Shown here: piece after piece, positions 9,734 through 18,559 of the stretch | How the letters are laid out: each line of letters begins with the position of its first letter | How positions within the stretch are numbered: the first letter of the stretch is position 1 | DNA from: Janthinobacterium sp. Marseille | Lineage (GTDB): Bacteria; Pseudomonadota; Gammaproteobacteria; Burkholderiales; Burkholderiaceae_D | Length of the DNA stretch: 64,000 nt | Reading direction: 5' to 3' | Assembly: GCF_000013625.1 (NCBI RefSeq) | Contig: NC_009659.1 | Span: 4,030,001 to 4,094,000, forward strand | Translations under genes and position numbers: made by a program | Notes under the pieces: model-generated | Database searches by the model: none | Told to the model about the DNA's origin: nothing | The model's input: only the letters and a program-made list of their open reading frames with translations

Positions 9734-11350
9734 TTATAACTCGGTGCCTGGATTTGCTGCGCGTATCAGTAGCGCCGCTTTTTCCGCAATCATGATGGTG
9801 GTTGCACCGGTATCGCCGGCAGTAATGACAGGCATGATGGAAGCATCCGCCACCCGCAAACCGGCCACTCCCCTTACCCTCAACTCACTATCAACAACCG
9901 CCTGGGCATCATTTTTCGCCCCCATCTTGCAGCTGCCAACCGGGTTACTACCGGCCACCGCTATTTCGGAAGCAAGGTGGCGCAAGTCGGTTTCCGGGTT
10001 TGTTTCCTCAGGTGAATAAGGCTGCAAGGCCGGCGCAGCCACAATTTTACGCGTCAATTGGATGGCGGCAGAAGCAATATTCTGGTCTTCCACGGTAGCC
10101 AGGTAATTCATCCGGATGACCGGAGCGACTGCAATTTCGGCCGCGCCTATCCTTACCTGCCCACGCGAACTCGGCTTCAGGTTACTGACATTCGCAGTAA
10201 AAGCCGGGAAATCATCCATGCCCGTCCCGACTTCCTGCTGTGACCAGGGCTGAACCTGATAGGAAAGATTCGGTCTTGCCTGTGTCGGATCAGAGCGCAC
10301 CATTGCCCCTAGAGGTGAAGGCACGGTGGAAACCAGCCCATGTTTCTTGAAGATATATTCGAGACCCATCGCTGCCATCCCGAAGTAACCCCTGCCGCTG
10401 GTATTCAGTGACTTCGTGCCTGATACCTTGAAGCGCATACGTAAAGGCATATGATCCTGCACATTCTCCCCTACTCCTGGCAAGTCTTGCAGAACCCGGA
10501 TTCCATGTTCCTGCAGCAAGTCTGCTGGACCTATGCCCGATCGTTGCAATATTTGTGGACTGCCAAAAGCACCTGCCGTCAGGATTGTTTCACGTGAAAC
10601 ATCGGCGGTCCATTCCTTGCCGCCACCAATGAATTCGACCCCGGTACAGACCTTGCCCTGTTCGGTTTCTTTTATGATCAATCGCTTAACCTGTGAACCG
10701 GTCATGATCTCCAGGTTACCGCGACGGGTGATGGTGCGAAGGAACGCTTTTGCCGTATTCCAGCGCAAACCATTTTTTTGATTGATATAGAAGTAGGCAC
10801 AACCTTCGCCCCGATTAAAGTCATCAATCTTTGGGATCCCGGTTTGCGCTGCTGCTTCACGGAATGCATCGAGTATCTTCCACGACGACTTTTGTTTTTC
10901 TATATGCCAGTCACCGCCAACCCCATGCCAGGTATCTGCCCCTTCGGCATGGTCTTCGGTTTTACGGAATAAAGGCAGTACCTGTTCCCAGCGCCAACTC
11001 ATGTCGCCGGTCAGGTCCGCCCAGTTATCGTAGTCCTGAGATTGGCCGCGCTGGTAAATCATCGCGTTGACGGAGGAAGAACCACCGAGTATTTTGCCGC
11101 TTGGGTATAGCAGGCTGCGTCCATTCAAGCCTGCTTCCGGCTGTGTGCGATAACGCCAGTCAGTACGTGGATTGTCTATCATGTGGCGAAAACCAAGCGG
11201 GATATGCACCCAGATATAGTCGTCCTTGGCCCCTGCTTCTATTAACAATACTGACACGCCCTTGTCCTGTGTCAGTCGGTTGGCTAATACGCAACCGGCA
11301 GTGCCGGCCCCTACGATGATGTAATCGTACTTCCCTGCGGATTCGGCCAT
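9734..11350 (-). CDS. GMC family FAD oxidoreductase with altered active-site motifs
   Basis: Choline/alcohol-dehydrogenase-like flavoprotein, 538 residues. The ADP-binding motif is YIIVGAGTAGCVLANRL at the N-terminus, and the GMC signatures are GKILGGSSSVNAMIYQRG and ILTAGAFGSPQILQRSGIGP. The usual HPxG(T/S)xxMG motif reads SNPVGSCKMG here, so the conserved His is Asn. The usual C-terminal GNTNAP-like block reads AGDTGATT. Either catalysis is altered or this is a divergent branch; substrate unknown. A parS site is embedded in the coding sequence at 10586-10601. Confidence 0.88.
   Translation of the reverse strand: MAESAGKYDYIIVGAGTAGCVLANRLTQDKGVSVLLIEAGAKDDYIWVHIPLGFRHMIDNPRTDWRYRTQPEAGLNGRSLLYPSGKILGGSSSVNAMIYQRGQSQDYDNWADLTGDMSWRWEQVLPLFRKTEDHAEGADTWHGVGGDWHIEKQKSSWKILDAFREAAAQTGIPKIDDFNRGEGCAYFYINQKNGLRWNTAKAFLRTITRRGNLEIMTGSQVKRLIIKETEQGKVCTGVEFIGGGKEWTADVSRETILTAGAFGSPQILQRSGIGPADLLQEHGIRVLQDLPGVGENVQDHMPLRMRFKVSGTKSLNTSGRGYFGMAAMGLEYIFKKHGLVSTVPSPLGAMVRSDPTQARPNLSYQVQPWSQQEVGTGMDDFPAFTANVSNLKPSSRGQVRIGAAEIAVAPVIRMNYLATVEDQNIASAAIQLTRKIVAAPALQPYSPEETNPETDLRHLASEIAVAGSNPVGSCKMGAKNDAQAVVDSELRVRGVAGLRVADASIMPVITAGDTGATTIMIAEKAALLIRAANPGTEL
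10586..10601. promoter_or_regulatory. parS site 2, inside the GMC oxidoreductase gene
   Basis: A second exact TGTTTCACGTGAAACA palindrome, located inside a coding sequence 1.7 kb from site 1. On the coding strand it encodes part of DVSRETILTA, so the codons for Val-Ser-Arg-Glu-Thr are constrained by the site. Confidence 0.93.
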
Positions 11351-11495
11351 AGTCTCAATCGGTAGCGTTGATATTGCGTTGGATAAACTCCATCATCACC
11401 GACTGTACTTACAGTCGACTGACAATGGATGGCTCTGGCTTGCTTAATTTATATTTAATATTTGTACCAAGCACTGCAGGCGACAAGCGATGATT

Positions 11496-13013
11496 TTACT
11501 TACTGGTAGGCATTGCGAATTCCGCCCCCTTGCCTATCGACTCCGGCCAGCGCTGCATGATGGATTTATAACGGGTGTAAAACTTGATGCCTTCTTCACC
11601 GTAGGCATGGGTATCGCCAAACATCGAGCGCTTCCAGCCACCAAAAGAATGCCAGGCCATGGGTACCGGGATAGGAACATTAATGCCGACCATACCAACT
11701 TCCACACGACGTGAAAACTCGCGTGCGGTATTACCGTCAGAAGTGAACAGGGAAACACCGTTGCCGAATTCATGGCGGTTAATCAGCTCAAGTGCGGCGG
11801 CGAAATTCGGTACGCGCAAGACGCACAGAACCGGCCCGAATATCTCTTCTTGATAAATCGTCATCTCTGGCGTGACGTGATCAAACAGACAACCACCAAG
11901 GAAGAAGCCCTTGTCATGGCCTGCAACCTTCAAGCCGCGACCATCGACCAGCAACTTGGCGCCTGCTTTTACGCCGGCATCTATATAGCCTTCGATTTTG
12001 GCTTTATGCGCTGCACTGACAACCGGGCCCATTTCAGCGTCGGCTTCCATACCATTCTTTACTTTCAGCGATTTAACACGTGGAATCAATGCCGCTACCA
12101 GCTTGTCTGCAATATCACCGACGGCTACAGCAACAGAAATTGCCATGCAGCGTTCGCCGGCCGAGCCATATGCAGCACCGATCAAGGCATCAACCGCCTG
12201 TTCCAGGTTGGCATCCGGCATGACGACCAGATGGTTTTTGGCACCGCCCAGCGCTTGTACCCGTAGCGGATAACTACCTCCTTTACGTGCGGCACCGGTG
12301 GCGTAGATATACTCGGCGATCGGGGTAGAACCGACGAAAGACACCGCTTTCACATCCGGATGCTGCAGCAAGCCATCAACCGCCAGCTTATCGCCCTGCA
12401 GGACGTTGAAAACGCCGTCAGGCAGGCCCGCTTGCTGTAACAGCTCCGCTACCATCAGGGAAGGTGAAGGATCGCGCTCAGACGGTTTAAGGATGAATGT
12501 ATTACCCGTTGCCAATGCGACCGGTGCCATCCACATCGGTACCATGAAGGGAAAATTGAAAGGGGTAATGCCGGCCGTTACACCCAATGGCTGGCGCAAA
12601 TTCCAGTTATCAATCCCGCCGCCGATATTGTCCGTAAATTGGGTTTTCAACAGTTGCGGTACGCCGCAGGCAAATTCAACCACTTCCAGCCCGCGCGTCA
12701 CCTCACCCTTGGCATCGGAAAAGACTTTCCCGTGTTCACGGGTGATAGCGGCAGCCAGGTCATCATGATGTTTTTCAATCAGGTCCTTGAATTTGAAGAG
12801 GATACGAGCACGTTTCAGGGGAGCGGTATCGGCCCATGCCGGCGCCGCCGCTTTTGCCGTCGCCACCACTGCCTGTACGTCTGCATCGCTGGCCAGCACG
12901 ACTTGCGCACTTGCTTCACCAGTGGCCGGATTAAATACATCCTGTTGCCTGCCGCCCGCAGTCTCTGTCAGGCGACCATTGATGTAATGCTTGATCTTGG
13001 CGCTCGTCGTCAT
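11496..13013 (-). CDS. mmsA: Methylmalonate-semialdehyde dehydrogenase (CoA-acylating)
   Basis: NAD- and CoA-dependent aldehyde dehydrogenase that converts (methyl)malonate semialdehyde to propionyl-CoA or acetyl-CoA in valine, beta-alanine and inositol catabolism. 505 residues, full length. Signatures are [20 protein letters not shown], the catalytic cysteine in [11 protein letters not shown], and [18 protein letters not shown]. No mmsB, transaminase or regulator is adjacent, so it is separated from the usual catabolic operon. It is the last gene before the large inverted repeat. Confidence 0.94.
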   Translation of the reverse strand: MTTSAKIKHYINGRLTETAGGRQQDVFNPATGEASAQVVLASDADVQAVVATAKAAAPAWADTAPLKRARILFKFKDLIEKHHDDLAAAITREHGKVFSDAKGEVTRGLEVVEFACGVPQLLKTQFTDNIGGGIDNWNLRQPLGVTAGITPFNFPFMVPMWMAPVALATGNTFILKPSERDPSPSLMVAELLQQAGLPDGVFNVLQGDKLAVDGLLQHPDVKAVSFVGSTPIAEYIYATGAARKGGSYPLRVQALGGAKNHLVVMPDANLEQAVDALIGAAYGSAGERCMAISVAVAVGDIADKLVAALIPRVKSLKVKNGMEADAEMGPVVSAAHKAKIEGYIDAGVKAGAKLLVDGRGLKVAGHDKGFFLGGCLFDHVTPEMTIYQEEIFGPVLCVLRVPNFAAALELINRHEFGNGVSLFTSDGNTAREFSRRVEVGMVGINVPIPVPMAWHSFGGWKRSMFGDTHAYGEEGIKFYTRYKSIMQRWPESIGKGAEFAMPTSK

Positions 13014-13088
13014 CAGCTCTTCCTTCTAATAGGGTTTCATCATGCCGGCTAGTAATCCACTCAAGATTAACATGGCAATAAGGGAAAA

Positions 13089-13317
13089 ACGCTGTGCATA
13101 AAGCTCTGCAGAAACGGTGGATAGCTTGTGGATAATCCTGTGGAAAAGAAGGGCTGCGTTTTTATCCAACATCTATCCTTGCCAAGTACACCGTTTATGC
13201 AGGCTTTATCCAGATTCCAAGTAATTGATTTGAATCAGGCTTTAGCACTTATCCACAGAAAAGCACCTGTGTTAACTATTACTACTAAACATATATATAA
13301 ACAATTAACTTAAAACC
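13089..13317 (+). repeat. Left arm of the 229-bp inverted repeat
   Basis: Imperfect inverted copy of 14103-13875. By manual comparison about 222 of 229 positions agree. It carries DnaA boxes at 13093-13101, 13127-13135, 13139-13147 and 13249-13257. A 61-codon open frame inside each arm is a by-product of the repeat, not a gene. Confidence 0.95.
13249..13315 (+). promoter_or_regulatory. Left basal unwinding module: DnaA box, DnaA-trio, AT-rich tract
   Basis: In order: DnaA box TTATCCACA (13249-13257), an 18-nt GC-richer spacer, CTATTACTACTA (13276-13287), then the AT tract beginning ATATATATAA at 13291. The complementary strand of the 12-mer reads 3'-GAT AAT GAT GAT-5', which fits the [G/A]A[T/C] trio rule described for the Bacillus subtilis origin unwinding region. 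Confidence 0.7.
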
Positions 13318-13874
13318 GGAAACCCTCTTTTTAAACCCCAAACCTTAAAAACCAAAAGCAACAGCCTCTTTGCAAATCATCGCTTCGATTCAATACAAGC
13401 TCATTCAATCGATCAAAGCTATTTTTGATTACAACTGTTTATAAAAAACGGGAGCGAAAATGATTTTAGAGGCCCTGCAGCGCTTTTTAAGGCAAATCAC
13501 GTCCCTTCCCCGTCACACTCTGTTGCAAATGCCAAGGGTGGTAGCTACAAGCCCATCAAATGCAAACCAGGATCTTGTTGAAGTAAGGATGTGGAGGAAA
13601 TTTTTCTGATGGTGAATCCAGAAATGATCTGCAAAAGCGATGCAAGCTGGTCGCTAGAGTGAAATTTGCGTGCTTTTACCCGTGAACAGCGAATACCGGA
13701 TTTAAAAAACTGTGTTCAAAGGGAATGAGAGCTGAGGAAATGTTTTATTGAAGAAAAGTCACCGCATAGCAGTGACTTCATATTGCCAACATGAAGCATT
13801 AGCTGAAAGCTGAAACCAGGTTTTTTTTATAAAGGCTTTTGATTTTTTGAATTTCGAGAAGAAAACGCGATTCT
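13318..13874. other. Spacer between the inverted repeat arms, no gene seen
   Basis: 557 bp of moderately AT-rich DNA with no open frame that looks coding and no DnaA consensus 9-mer that I could find. It contains a small hairpin GTCAC...GTGAC near 13759-13777 and several A or T runs next to each arm. Its ends border the two AT-rich tracts of the arms. Confidence 0.6.
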
Positions 13875-14103
13875 GGTTTTAAGTTAATTGTTTATATATA
13901 TGTTTAGTAGTAATAGTTAACACAGGTGCTTTTCTGTGGATAAGTGCCAAAGCCTGATTTAAATCAATTACTTGGAATATGGATAAAGCCTGCATAAACG
14001 GTGTACTTGGTAAGGATAGATGTTGAATAAAAACGCAGCCCTTCTTTTCCACAGGATTATCCACAAGCTATCCACCGTTTCTGCAGAACTTTATACACAG
14101 CGT
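13875..14103 (-). repeat. Right arm of the 229-bp inverted repeat
   Basis: Mirror copy of 13089-13317 with about seven substitutions. The outermost DnaA 9-mer is TTATACACA here and TTATGCACA in the left arm; both fit TTWTNCACA. Other boxes are at 14045-14053, 14057-14065 and 13935-13943. Confidence 0.95.
13877..13943 (-). promoter_or_regulatory. Right basal unwinding module, mirror copy
   Basis: Reading leftward: DnaA box TGTGGATAA (13935-13943), GC-richer spacer, trio tract TAGTAGTAATAG (13905-13916), then an AT-rich tract to 13877. All elements are exactly mirrored to the left module about position 13596. Confidence 0.7.
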
Positions 14104-14147
14104 ATTCTGTATCCGTTGCCGGTTTATCAGCGGCAAGCGGATGGAAT

Positions 14148-16175
14148 TTAAGGCTGTGCCTTGGCAGGCGCTTTGGCTTTATATGTTTTGCCAGGAGGTG
14201 GTGCGACCGGTTTGCCGCGGGCTTCTTTCAGCAAGCTGGTGCATTTGTTTTCTTCCGGATTACCGACATTGATCAACGGTAGCAAGGCGGTCACAGGGGC
14301 AACTACCGCCAGTGCAACTGCACTACCCGCCTTCAATGCCAGCACACCGGTATCCACCCCGACCTTGGGGTTGGCGAACTCACCGGTCACATAGATCGGT
14401 GCGCGCAGCGAAACAATACGCAAGCCCTTCGTTTCCGGTTTGATGGTCAGGTTCAATTGCTCTTTCGCCAGATCGACCGTGCCGGTGATATACATCACCG
14501 CATCATCGGTATCGACAATGAAGGTGCGAGTTTGTACCAGGCCGTTGGTGACAGACAGATCCGTCGCCATGCAATTCAGTTTGACCTGCTTGTCGCCAAA
14601 CAATTTGGAAATCACGATATTGCCGATATTTAAACCGATTTGCTCCAGCAAGAGTTTGCTGATGGTGCCTTCATTGATCAGCGATTTGATTTCACCGTTG
14701 GATGTTGCGAGCAGGCTGGCAATGGAATTACCGGTACCGGATAAGGAAGTATCACCATTGACTTCACCAAAGCTGGCTTGCATGGGTTGGAAAGTCGGGA
14801 ATAGCTGCTTCAGTTTCAAATGACGGGCCGAGACTTTTGCTTCCGCCTTAATCACATTATTGCGACCATCCAGTTTTATATCACCAATCAGGTTACCGCC
14901 TGCGACACCGAACTTCAGTGGTGACAGGGTCACGACGCTATCCTGCAATTTCAAATGTGTGTCCAGGTTTTCGATAGGCAGTGATGCACTATGTACGATT
15001 TTGTGGCCGGTGATTTGTACATCGGCATCGATGCTGCCCCAGCGCTCGGTGGTGAATTTTTCCACCGGTAAAACTTTGTCTGCAGGTTGATTGGCAGCGA
15101 CGCCGCGTTCCTTTTTACTTTCATTCGAATCGGCACCGATCACCGGACCGAGATCGCTTAACTGCAGCAAATTGGAAACTACCGTGCCTGACAAGAGCGG
15201 ACGAGGTTGCTTGGCTTCATACACCAGGGTGCCGGCGATATCGCTATCGCCAACCTTGCCTTTGAATTTTTCATAGGTCCATTTGCCGCCGGCTTTATTG
15301 GTGACACCGATCAAATGTCCTTCGGTCGAGAATTCAGGTGTTTTCGGCAGCGTGATACCGGTCAAAGGATACAGGTCGGCCATGCTGGCGCCTGACAAAT
15401 GCAGGCGCATATCGATAGCAGCCAGTTCCTGGGGTTTGGTAACAGTGCCGTTGACGCGTATCGACGTTTTACCGACATTCAGCCTGGCTTCCAGCGGGAA
15501 AGGTTTATCCACATTTTTCAAAGCCAGCAAGGCGCCCGCTTTACCGTCACCACTGATCCGTGCACCATTGAACGTCCCGGAAATTTTCCAGCCCATTACA
15601 AAGTCATTAACGGCTGTTGGCTCCAGCGTATCAATGTTTGCCTTCGCATCAATGTGTTCAACCTCATCCTTCAGTGTGATTTCACCGCGATAAAAGTACA
15701 GGCGTTGCAGATCCAAAGTCCACTCTGAGGGATCGCTTTGCTTGAAGGTCCAGTTATCCTTGCCCTTGCTTACCCGCTGCAAGGCAAGATTGGGATCATC
15801 CAGTTGCAGCGATGGGATGACGATGGTTTTATTCAACAGCGGCAAGGGATTGACGGAGAACGTGATATGACCGATCTCGGCCATATTGCTATCTGGTTTC
15901 GCCCATTCCGGATTGCCTAGCGTAACGTCATGCGCACTCAGGCGCGGTGCCGGTATCCAGTCACGCCAGGTACCGGTGGCTGGTTCTGCACGTTGCCAGG
16001 TAAGGATTAAATCGCCATTAATGGCAAAGTGGCGACCGGTAGCTTCACTGACACGCTCGTTGAGCCATGGCTTGGCCCGGTTCCAGTCAAACATTAACAG
16101 GAAGAGGACACAGACCAGCAATAGCGCGGAAAACACGATGGCGCTCCACATCATTATTTTTCTTGTACGAGACAT
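14148..16175 (-). CDS. AsmA family protein (envelope biogenesis, bridge-like lipid transfer superfamily)
   Basis: Large envelope protein of 675 residues from MSRTRKIMMWSAIVFSALLL. A single N-terminal membrane helix anchors a long periplasmic region. The early segment ARPWLNERVSEATGR-like (KPWLNERVSEATGRHFAINGD) and the C-terminal GEVNGDTSLSGTGNSIASLLATSNGEI region are typical of AsmA and AsmA-like C-terminal domains. Such proteins affect outer-membrane lipid homeostasis. A TTG codon four residues upstream would also be in frame; the ATG is preferred. It is transcribed toward the candidate origin, unlike the genes to the left. Confidence 0.85.
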   Translation of the reverse strand: MSRTRKIMMWSAIVFSALLLVCVLFLLMFDWNRAKPWLNERVSEATGRHFAINGDLILTWQRAEPATGTWRDWIPAPRLSAHDVTLGNPEWAKPDSNMAEIGHITFSVNPLPLLNKTIVIPSLQLDDPNLALQRVSKGKDNWTFKQSDPSEWTLDLQRLYFYRGEITLKDEVEHIDAKANIDTLEPTAVNDFVMGWKISGTFNGARISGDGKAGALLALKNVDKPFPLEARLNVGKTSIRVNGTVTKPQELAAIDMRLHLSGASMADLYPLTGITLPKTPEFSTEGHLIGVTNKAGGKWTYEKFKGKVGDSDIAGTLVYEAKQPRPLLSGTVVSNLLQLSDLGPVIGADSNESKKERGVAANQPADKVLPVEKFTTERWGSIDADVQITGHKIVHSASLPIENLDTHLKLQDSVVTLSPLKFGVAGGNLIGDIKLDGRNNVIKAEAKVSARHLKLKQLFPTFQPMQASFGEVNGDTSLSGTGNSIASLLATSNGEIKSLINEGTISKLLLEQIGLNIGNIVISKLFGDKQVKLNCMATDLSVTNGLVQTRTFIVDTDDAVMYITGTVDLAKEQLNLTIKPETKGLRIVSLRAPIYVTGEFANPKVGVDTGVLALKAGSAVALAVVAPVTALLPLINVGNPEENKCTSLLKEARGKPVAPPPGKTYKAKAPAKAQP

Positions 16176-16368
16176 AGGAGGACTCAAATAGTGGACAACG
16201 AATTAATACGACCCCTCGATAACTTGCGAGTTCAATAAGATATTCCGGGAAGAAATACCCAGTGTGCACCTAAGTGGCGAGTTGCGCCGTGGGTTACCGT
16301 ACGGACTTCCGCAGCAATTACAGTAAGAATTGCATGGCAGAAATTCAGGCGAGGCCGTTTTTGAAAGG

Positions 16369-16806
16369 CTATTTTTTCCTGGCGCGGATGGGAGTCTGTT
16401 TCTTTTCAACGATCACCCCCAAAGCTGCCGCGCGCAGGATCTTGCGAAAAGTCGGGCATTCCATATGGCTGGGAGCAGAACATTTGGCTGCATGGCGCAA
16501 GCCGTCACGCATGGCAGACAGTTGTCGTATGGTGTGATCCAGCTCATCCGCTTTACTGACGAGCATTTTTCTATCTATTGCCAGTTTCTCCTGCGGCTCG
16601 AACATGAAGGCAATTTCATCGAGGGAAAAACCGGCGGCACGCCCCAGTGCGATCAAAGCCAGGCGTTCCAATACGGTCGAGTCGAAAACGCGGCGCAAGC
16701 CACTGCGTCCGATCGAAGCAATCAAACCTTTTTCTTCATAAAAACGCAGAGTTGACGCCGGCACACCTGCTTGTGTGACGACTTCAGCGATATCCAGTCT
16801 TGCCAT
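16369..16806 (-). CDS. MerR family transcriptional regulator (SoxR-like branch)
   Basis: DNA-binding activator/repressor of 145 residues. The winged helix-turn-helix is LDIAEVVTQAGVPASTLRFYEEKGLI, followed by the dimerisation helix. Two C-terminal cysteines (KCSAPSHMEC) are spaced differently from the CxxCxC...C iron-sulfur ligand set of true SoxR, so I do not call it SoxR. The ATG at 16806 begins the conserved domain; longer in-frame starts would run into the divergent methyltransferase. It is divergent from 16880-17725, which it probably controls through the dyad at 16813. Confidence 0.88.
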   Translation of the reverse strand: MARLDIAEVVTQAGVPASTLRFYEEKGLIASIGRSGLRRVFDSTVLERLALIALGRAAGFSLDEIAFMFEPQEKLAIDRKMLVSKADELDHTIRQLSAMRDGLRHAAKCSAPSHMECPTFRKILRAAALGVIVEKKQTPIRARKK

Positions 16807-16812
16807 GCTTGA

Positions 16813-16830
16813 CCTCAAGTTGACTTTAAG
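16813..16830. promoter_or_regulatory. MerR/SoxR-type operator dyad in the divergent promoter
   Basis: CCTCAAGTTGACTTTAAG is an 18-bp near-palindrome that differs at three positions from the classical SoxR dyad CCTCAAGTTAACTTGAGG. It lies 7 bp upstream of the MerR gene start and 50 bp upstream of the methyltransferase. Confidence 0.7.
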
Positions 16831-16879
16831 TTGCACGATATCACTTCCGCGTTTTGCTAGCCAATGAAAGGACATCGTC

Positions 16880-17725
16880 ATGAACGCCAAATCAAACAGC
16901 ACTAACGAACAAAAAAATATCTGGAATGGTGATGCCGGAAGCGCATGGGTCGAGACACAGCAACTGGTCGAGCACATGTTTAAACCGATTGAAAACCTGC
17001 TGCTTGATGGTATTCGCAACCCGGCCCGGCCAAGGGTACTGGACGTAGGTTGCGGTACCGGCAGTACCACCCTCGCAGTTTCACGTCAGCTTGGCCCGCA
17101 GGGCCTGTGTGTCGGCATTGATATCTCACAACAGATGATTGCGGCGGCGCAAGCTTCTGCAAAGGCACAGGGTTTGGCATCAGGTTTTATCTGCGCTGAT
17201 GCGCAAACATATGCATTTGCAGCGGCGAGTTTTGATTTGATCATTTCGCGCTTTGGCGTGATGTTCTTCGATGATTCCATTGCTGCGTTTAAAAACCTGC
17301 GGCACGCAGCAAGTGAGCAAGCCGAGTGTAGATTCATTGCGTGGCGCAGCGCTGATGAAAACCCATTCATGACGACAGCCGAACGCGCTGCCAAAGCACT
17401 GCTGCCGCAGCTTCCTGCGCGCCAAGCAGACGAGCCGGGCCAGTTTGCTTTTGCAAGGCGGGAACGGATGCTTGAAATCCTGCAACGTGCTGGCTGGAGC
17501 CAAATCAAGATAGATGCGGTGGACGTTGTTTGTTCTTTCGCAGAACAAGACCTGCTTCTTTACCTGAGCCGCATGGGTCCGGTTGCACGTATCCTGCCGC
17601 AACAGGATGAAGCGATGCGCAGCAAGGTGATCGAAATCGTACGCCACGCATTCGAGCCTTATGTGCATCGAGACCAGGTTGTGTTTACAGCCGCTTGCTG
17701 GAAGGTGACTGCCTGTGCACGATAA
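16880..17725 (+). CDS. Class I SAM-dependent methyltransferase (UbiE/Coq5-like fold)
   Basis: Soluble methyltransferase of 281 residues. SAM motif I is VLDVGCGTGSTTLAVSRQLG (about residues 54-73), followed by VGIDISQQMIAAAQ and ADAQTYAFAAASFDLIISRFGVMFFDD. Substrate is not indicated. Preceded by AAAGGA before ATG at 16880. Divergent from the MerR gene and 105 bp upstream of the amidotransferase-like gene, with which it may share a transcript. Confidence 0.88.
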   Translation: MNAKSNSTNEQKNIWNGDAGSAWVETQQLVEHMFKPIENLLLDGIRNPARPRVLDVGCGTGSTTLAVSRQLGPQGLCVGIDISQQMIAAAQASAKAQGLASGFICADAQTYAFAAASFDLIISRFGVMFFDDSIAAFKNLRHAASEQAECRFIAWRSADENPFMTTAERAAKALLPQLPARQADEPGQFAFARRERMLEILQRAGWSQIKIDAVDVVCSFAEQDLLLYLSRMGPVARILPQQDEAMRSKVIEIVRHAFEPYVHRDQVVFTAACWKVTACAR

Positions 17726-17830
17726 AATCCGCTCGCAAGAACGAAAACCAAACGCATGTTAAAGTCCTTGTCCAATGATGCACGGCTTCATTGTCGGCTC
17801 TATCCGATCAACCCACACATTGGTCACGGT

Positions 17831-18523
17831 ATGCACGTACACGTTCTACAACACGTTCCATTTGAAGGCCTGGGCAGCATAGAAGAATGGCTGCAGCAGC
17901 GCAACATGAGCATCAGCTACACGCGCTTGTTCGAGTCGGCCAGCTTTCCACCGCTGGACGGTATCGACCTGATCATTGCACTTGGTGGGCCGATGAGTGT
18001 GAACGATGAAGAAGAATTGCCGTGGTTGCGTGCAGAGAAGTTCTTTATCGCGGATGCGATTGCAAGTCACAAGGCGGTACTTGGAATTTGCCTCGGTTCA
18101 CAACTGATAGCAAATGCGCTGGGAGCGAAGGTTTATCCGGCGGCAGAGAAAGAGATAGGCTGGTTCCCGATTGTGGCGGAGCCGGCGATGCTGGATGCGC
18201 TAGCCTTCCCTGCCAGCGTTGATGTCTTCCACTGGCATGGCGAAACCTTTGATTTACCGGAAGGTGCGATCCACCTGGCCAGTAGTGCCGCCTGCCGTAA
18301 CCAGGCGTTCCAGGTCGGGACCCGTGTCATCGGCCTGCAATTCCATTTGGAAACCACACCTGAAAGTGCGGATGCCATCATCCAGCACTGTGGGGAAGAA
18401 CTGGTTCCGCAACGCTATATTCAAAGCGAAGCCAGCTTGCGCAATGCGAGCCCGGGCAACTATGTTGAAATCAATGCGCTGATGGCTTCCATCCTCGAAT
18501 ACCTGGTCTGCGATATAGATTAG
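17831..18523 (+). CDS. Class I glutamine amidotransferase-like protein (GMP-synthase-like GATase)
   Basis: Stand-alone GATase domain, 230 residues. The nucleophile Cys is in GICLGSQLIANALGA and the His-Glu pair in GLQFHLETT. The oxyanion-region motif LGGPMSVND is present. Such proteins are annotated as GMP synthase-like glutamine hydrolases; the real ammonia acceptor is unknown. MHVHVLQHVPFEG is the normal family start; an upstream in-frame ATG at 17756 would add 25 atypical residues. Ends in a terminator shared with the converging LysR gene. Confidence 0.87.
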   Translation: MHVHVLQHVPFEGLGSIEEWLQQRNMSISYTRLFESASFPPLDGIDLIIALGGPMSVNDEEELPWLRAEKFFIADAIASHKAVLGICLGSQLIANALGAKVYPAAEKEIGWFPIVAEPAMLDALAFPASVDVFHWHGETFDLPEGAIHLASSAACRNQAFQVGTRVIGLQFHLETTPESADAIIQHCGEELVPQRYIQSEASLRNASPGNYVEINALMASILEYLVCDID

Positions 18524-18559
18524 ATTCAGACTAGATTCAGGCTAAATCAGATTCAGCAG

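Larger units (their letters stand above)
13089..14103. other. Candidate palindromic chromosomal replication origin (oriC)
   Basis: Two 229-bp arms (13089-13317 and 13875-14103) are inverted copies with about seven mismatches and no indels, centred at 13596. Each arm has four 9-mers fitting TTWTNCACA at mirrored positions: 13093, 13127, 13139 and 13249 on the left, 14091, 14057, 14045 and 13935 on the right. Three per arm are TTATCCACA or TTTTCCACA. Inward of the innermost box in each arm come a short GC-richer stretch, a DnaA-trio-like tract and an AT-rich tract. The 557-bp spacer has no convincing gene. All 14 genes on the left run away from it, and parS/parAB lie within 10 kb. No dnaA is in the window, so the origin call is inference. 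Confidence 0.72.

Noticed and set aside
13128..14064. Two nearly identical 61-codon open frames in opposite orientation (13128-13313 plus, 13879-14064 minus)
   Set aside because: They are the same repeat arm read in two places. They span DnaA boxes and the trio tract, lack a ribosome site, and have no protein-like composition.
16369..17070. Longer 233-residue reading of the MerR gene
   Set aside because: The extra 88 residues overlap the divergent methyltransferase and do not resemble any MerR N-terminus; the conserved domain begins at 16806.
18522..18556. Three AGATTCAG direct repeats as a regulatory or CRISPR-like array
   Set aside because: Too short and unevenly spaced (11 and 16 bp), and placed at the 3' end of a gene next to a terminator. 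Likely slippage-derived.
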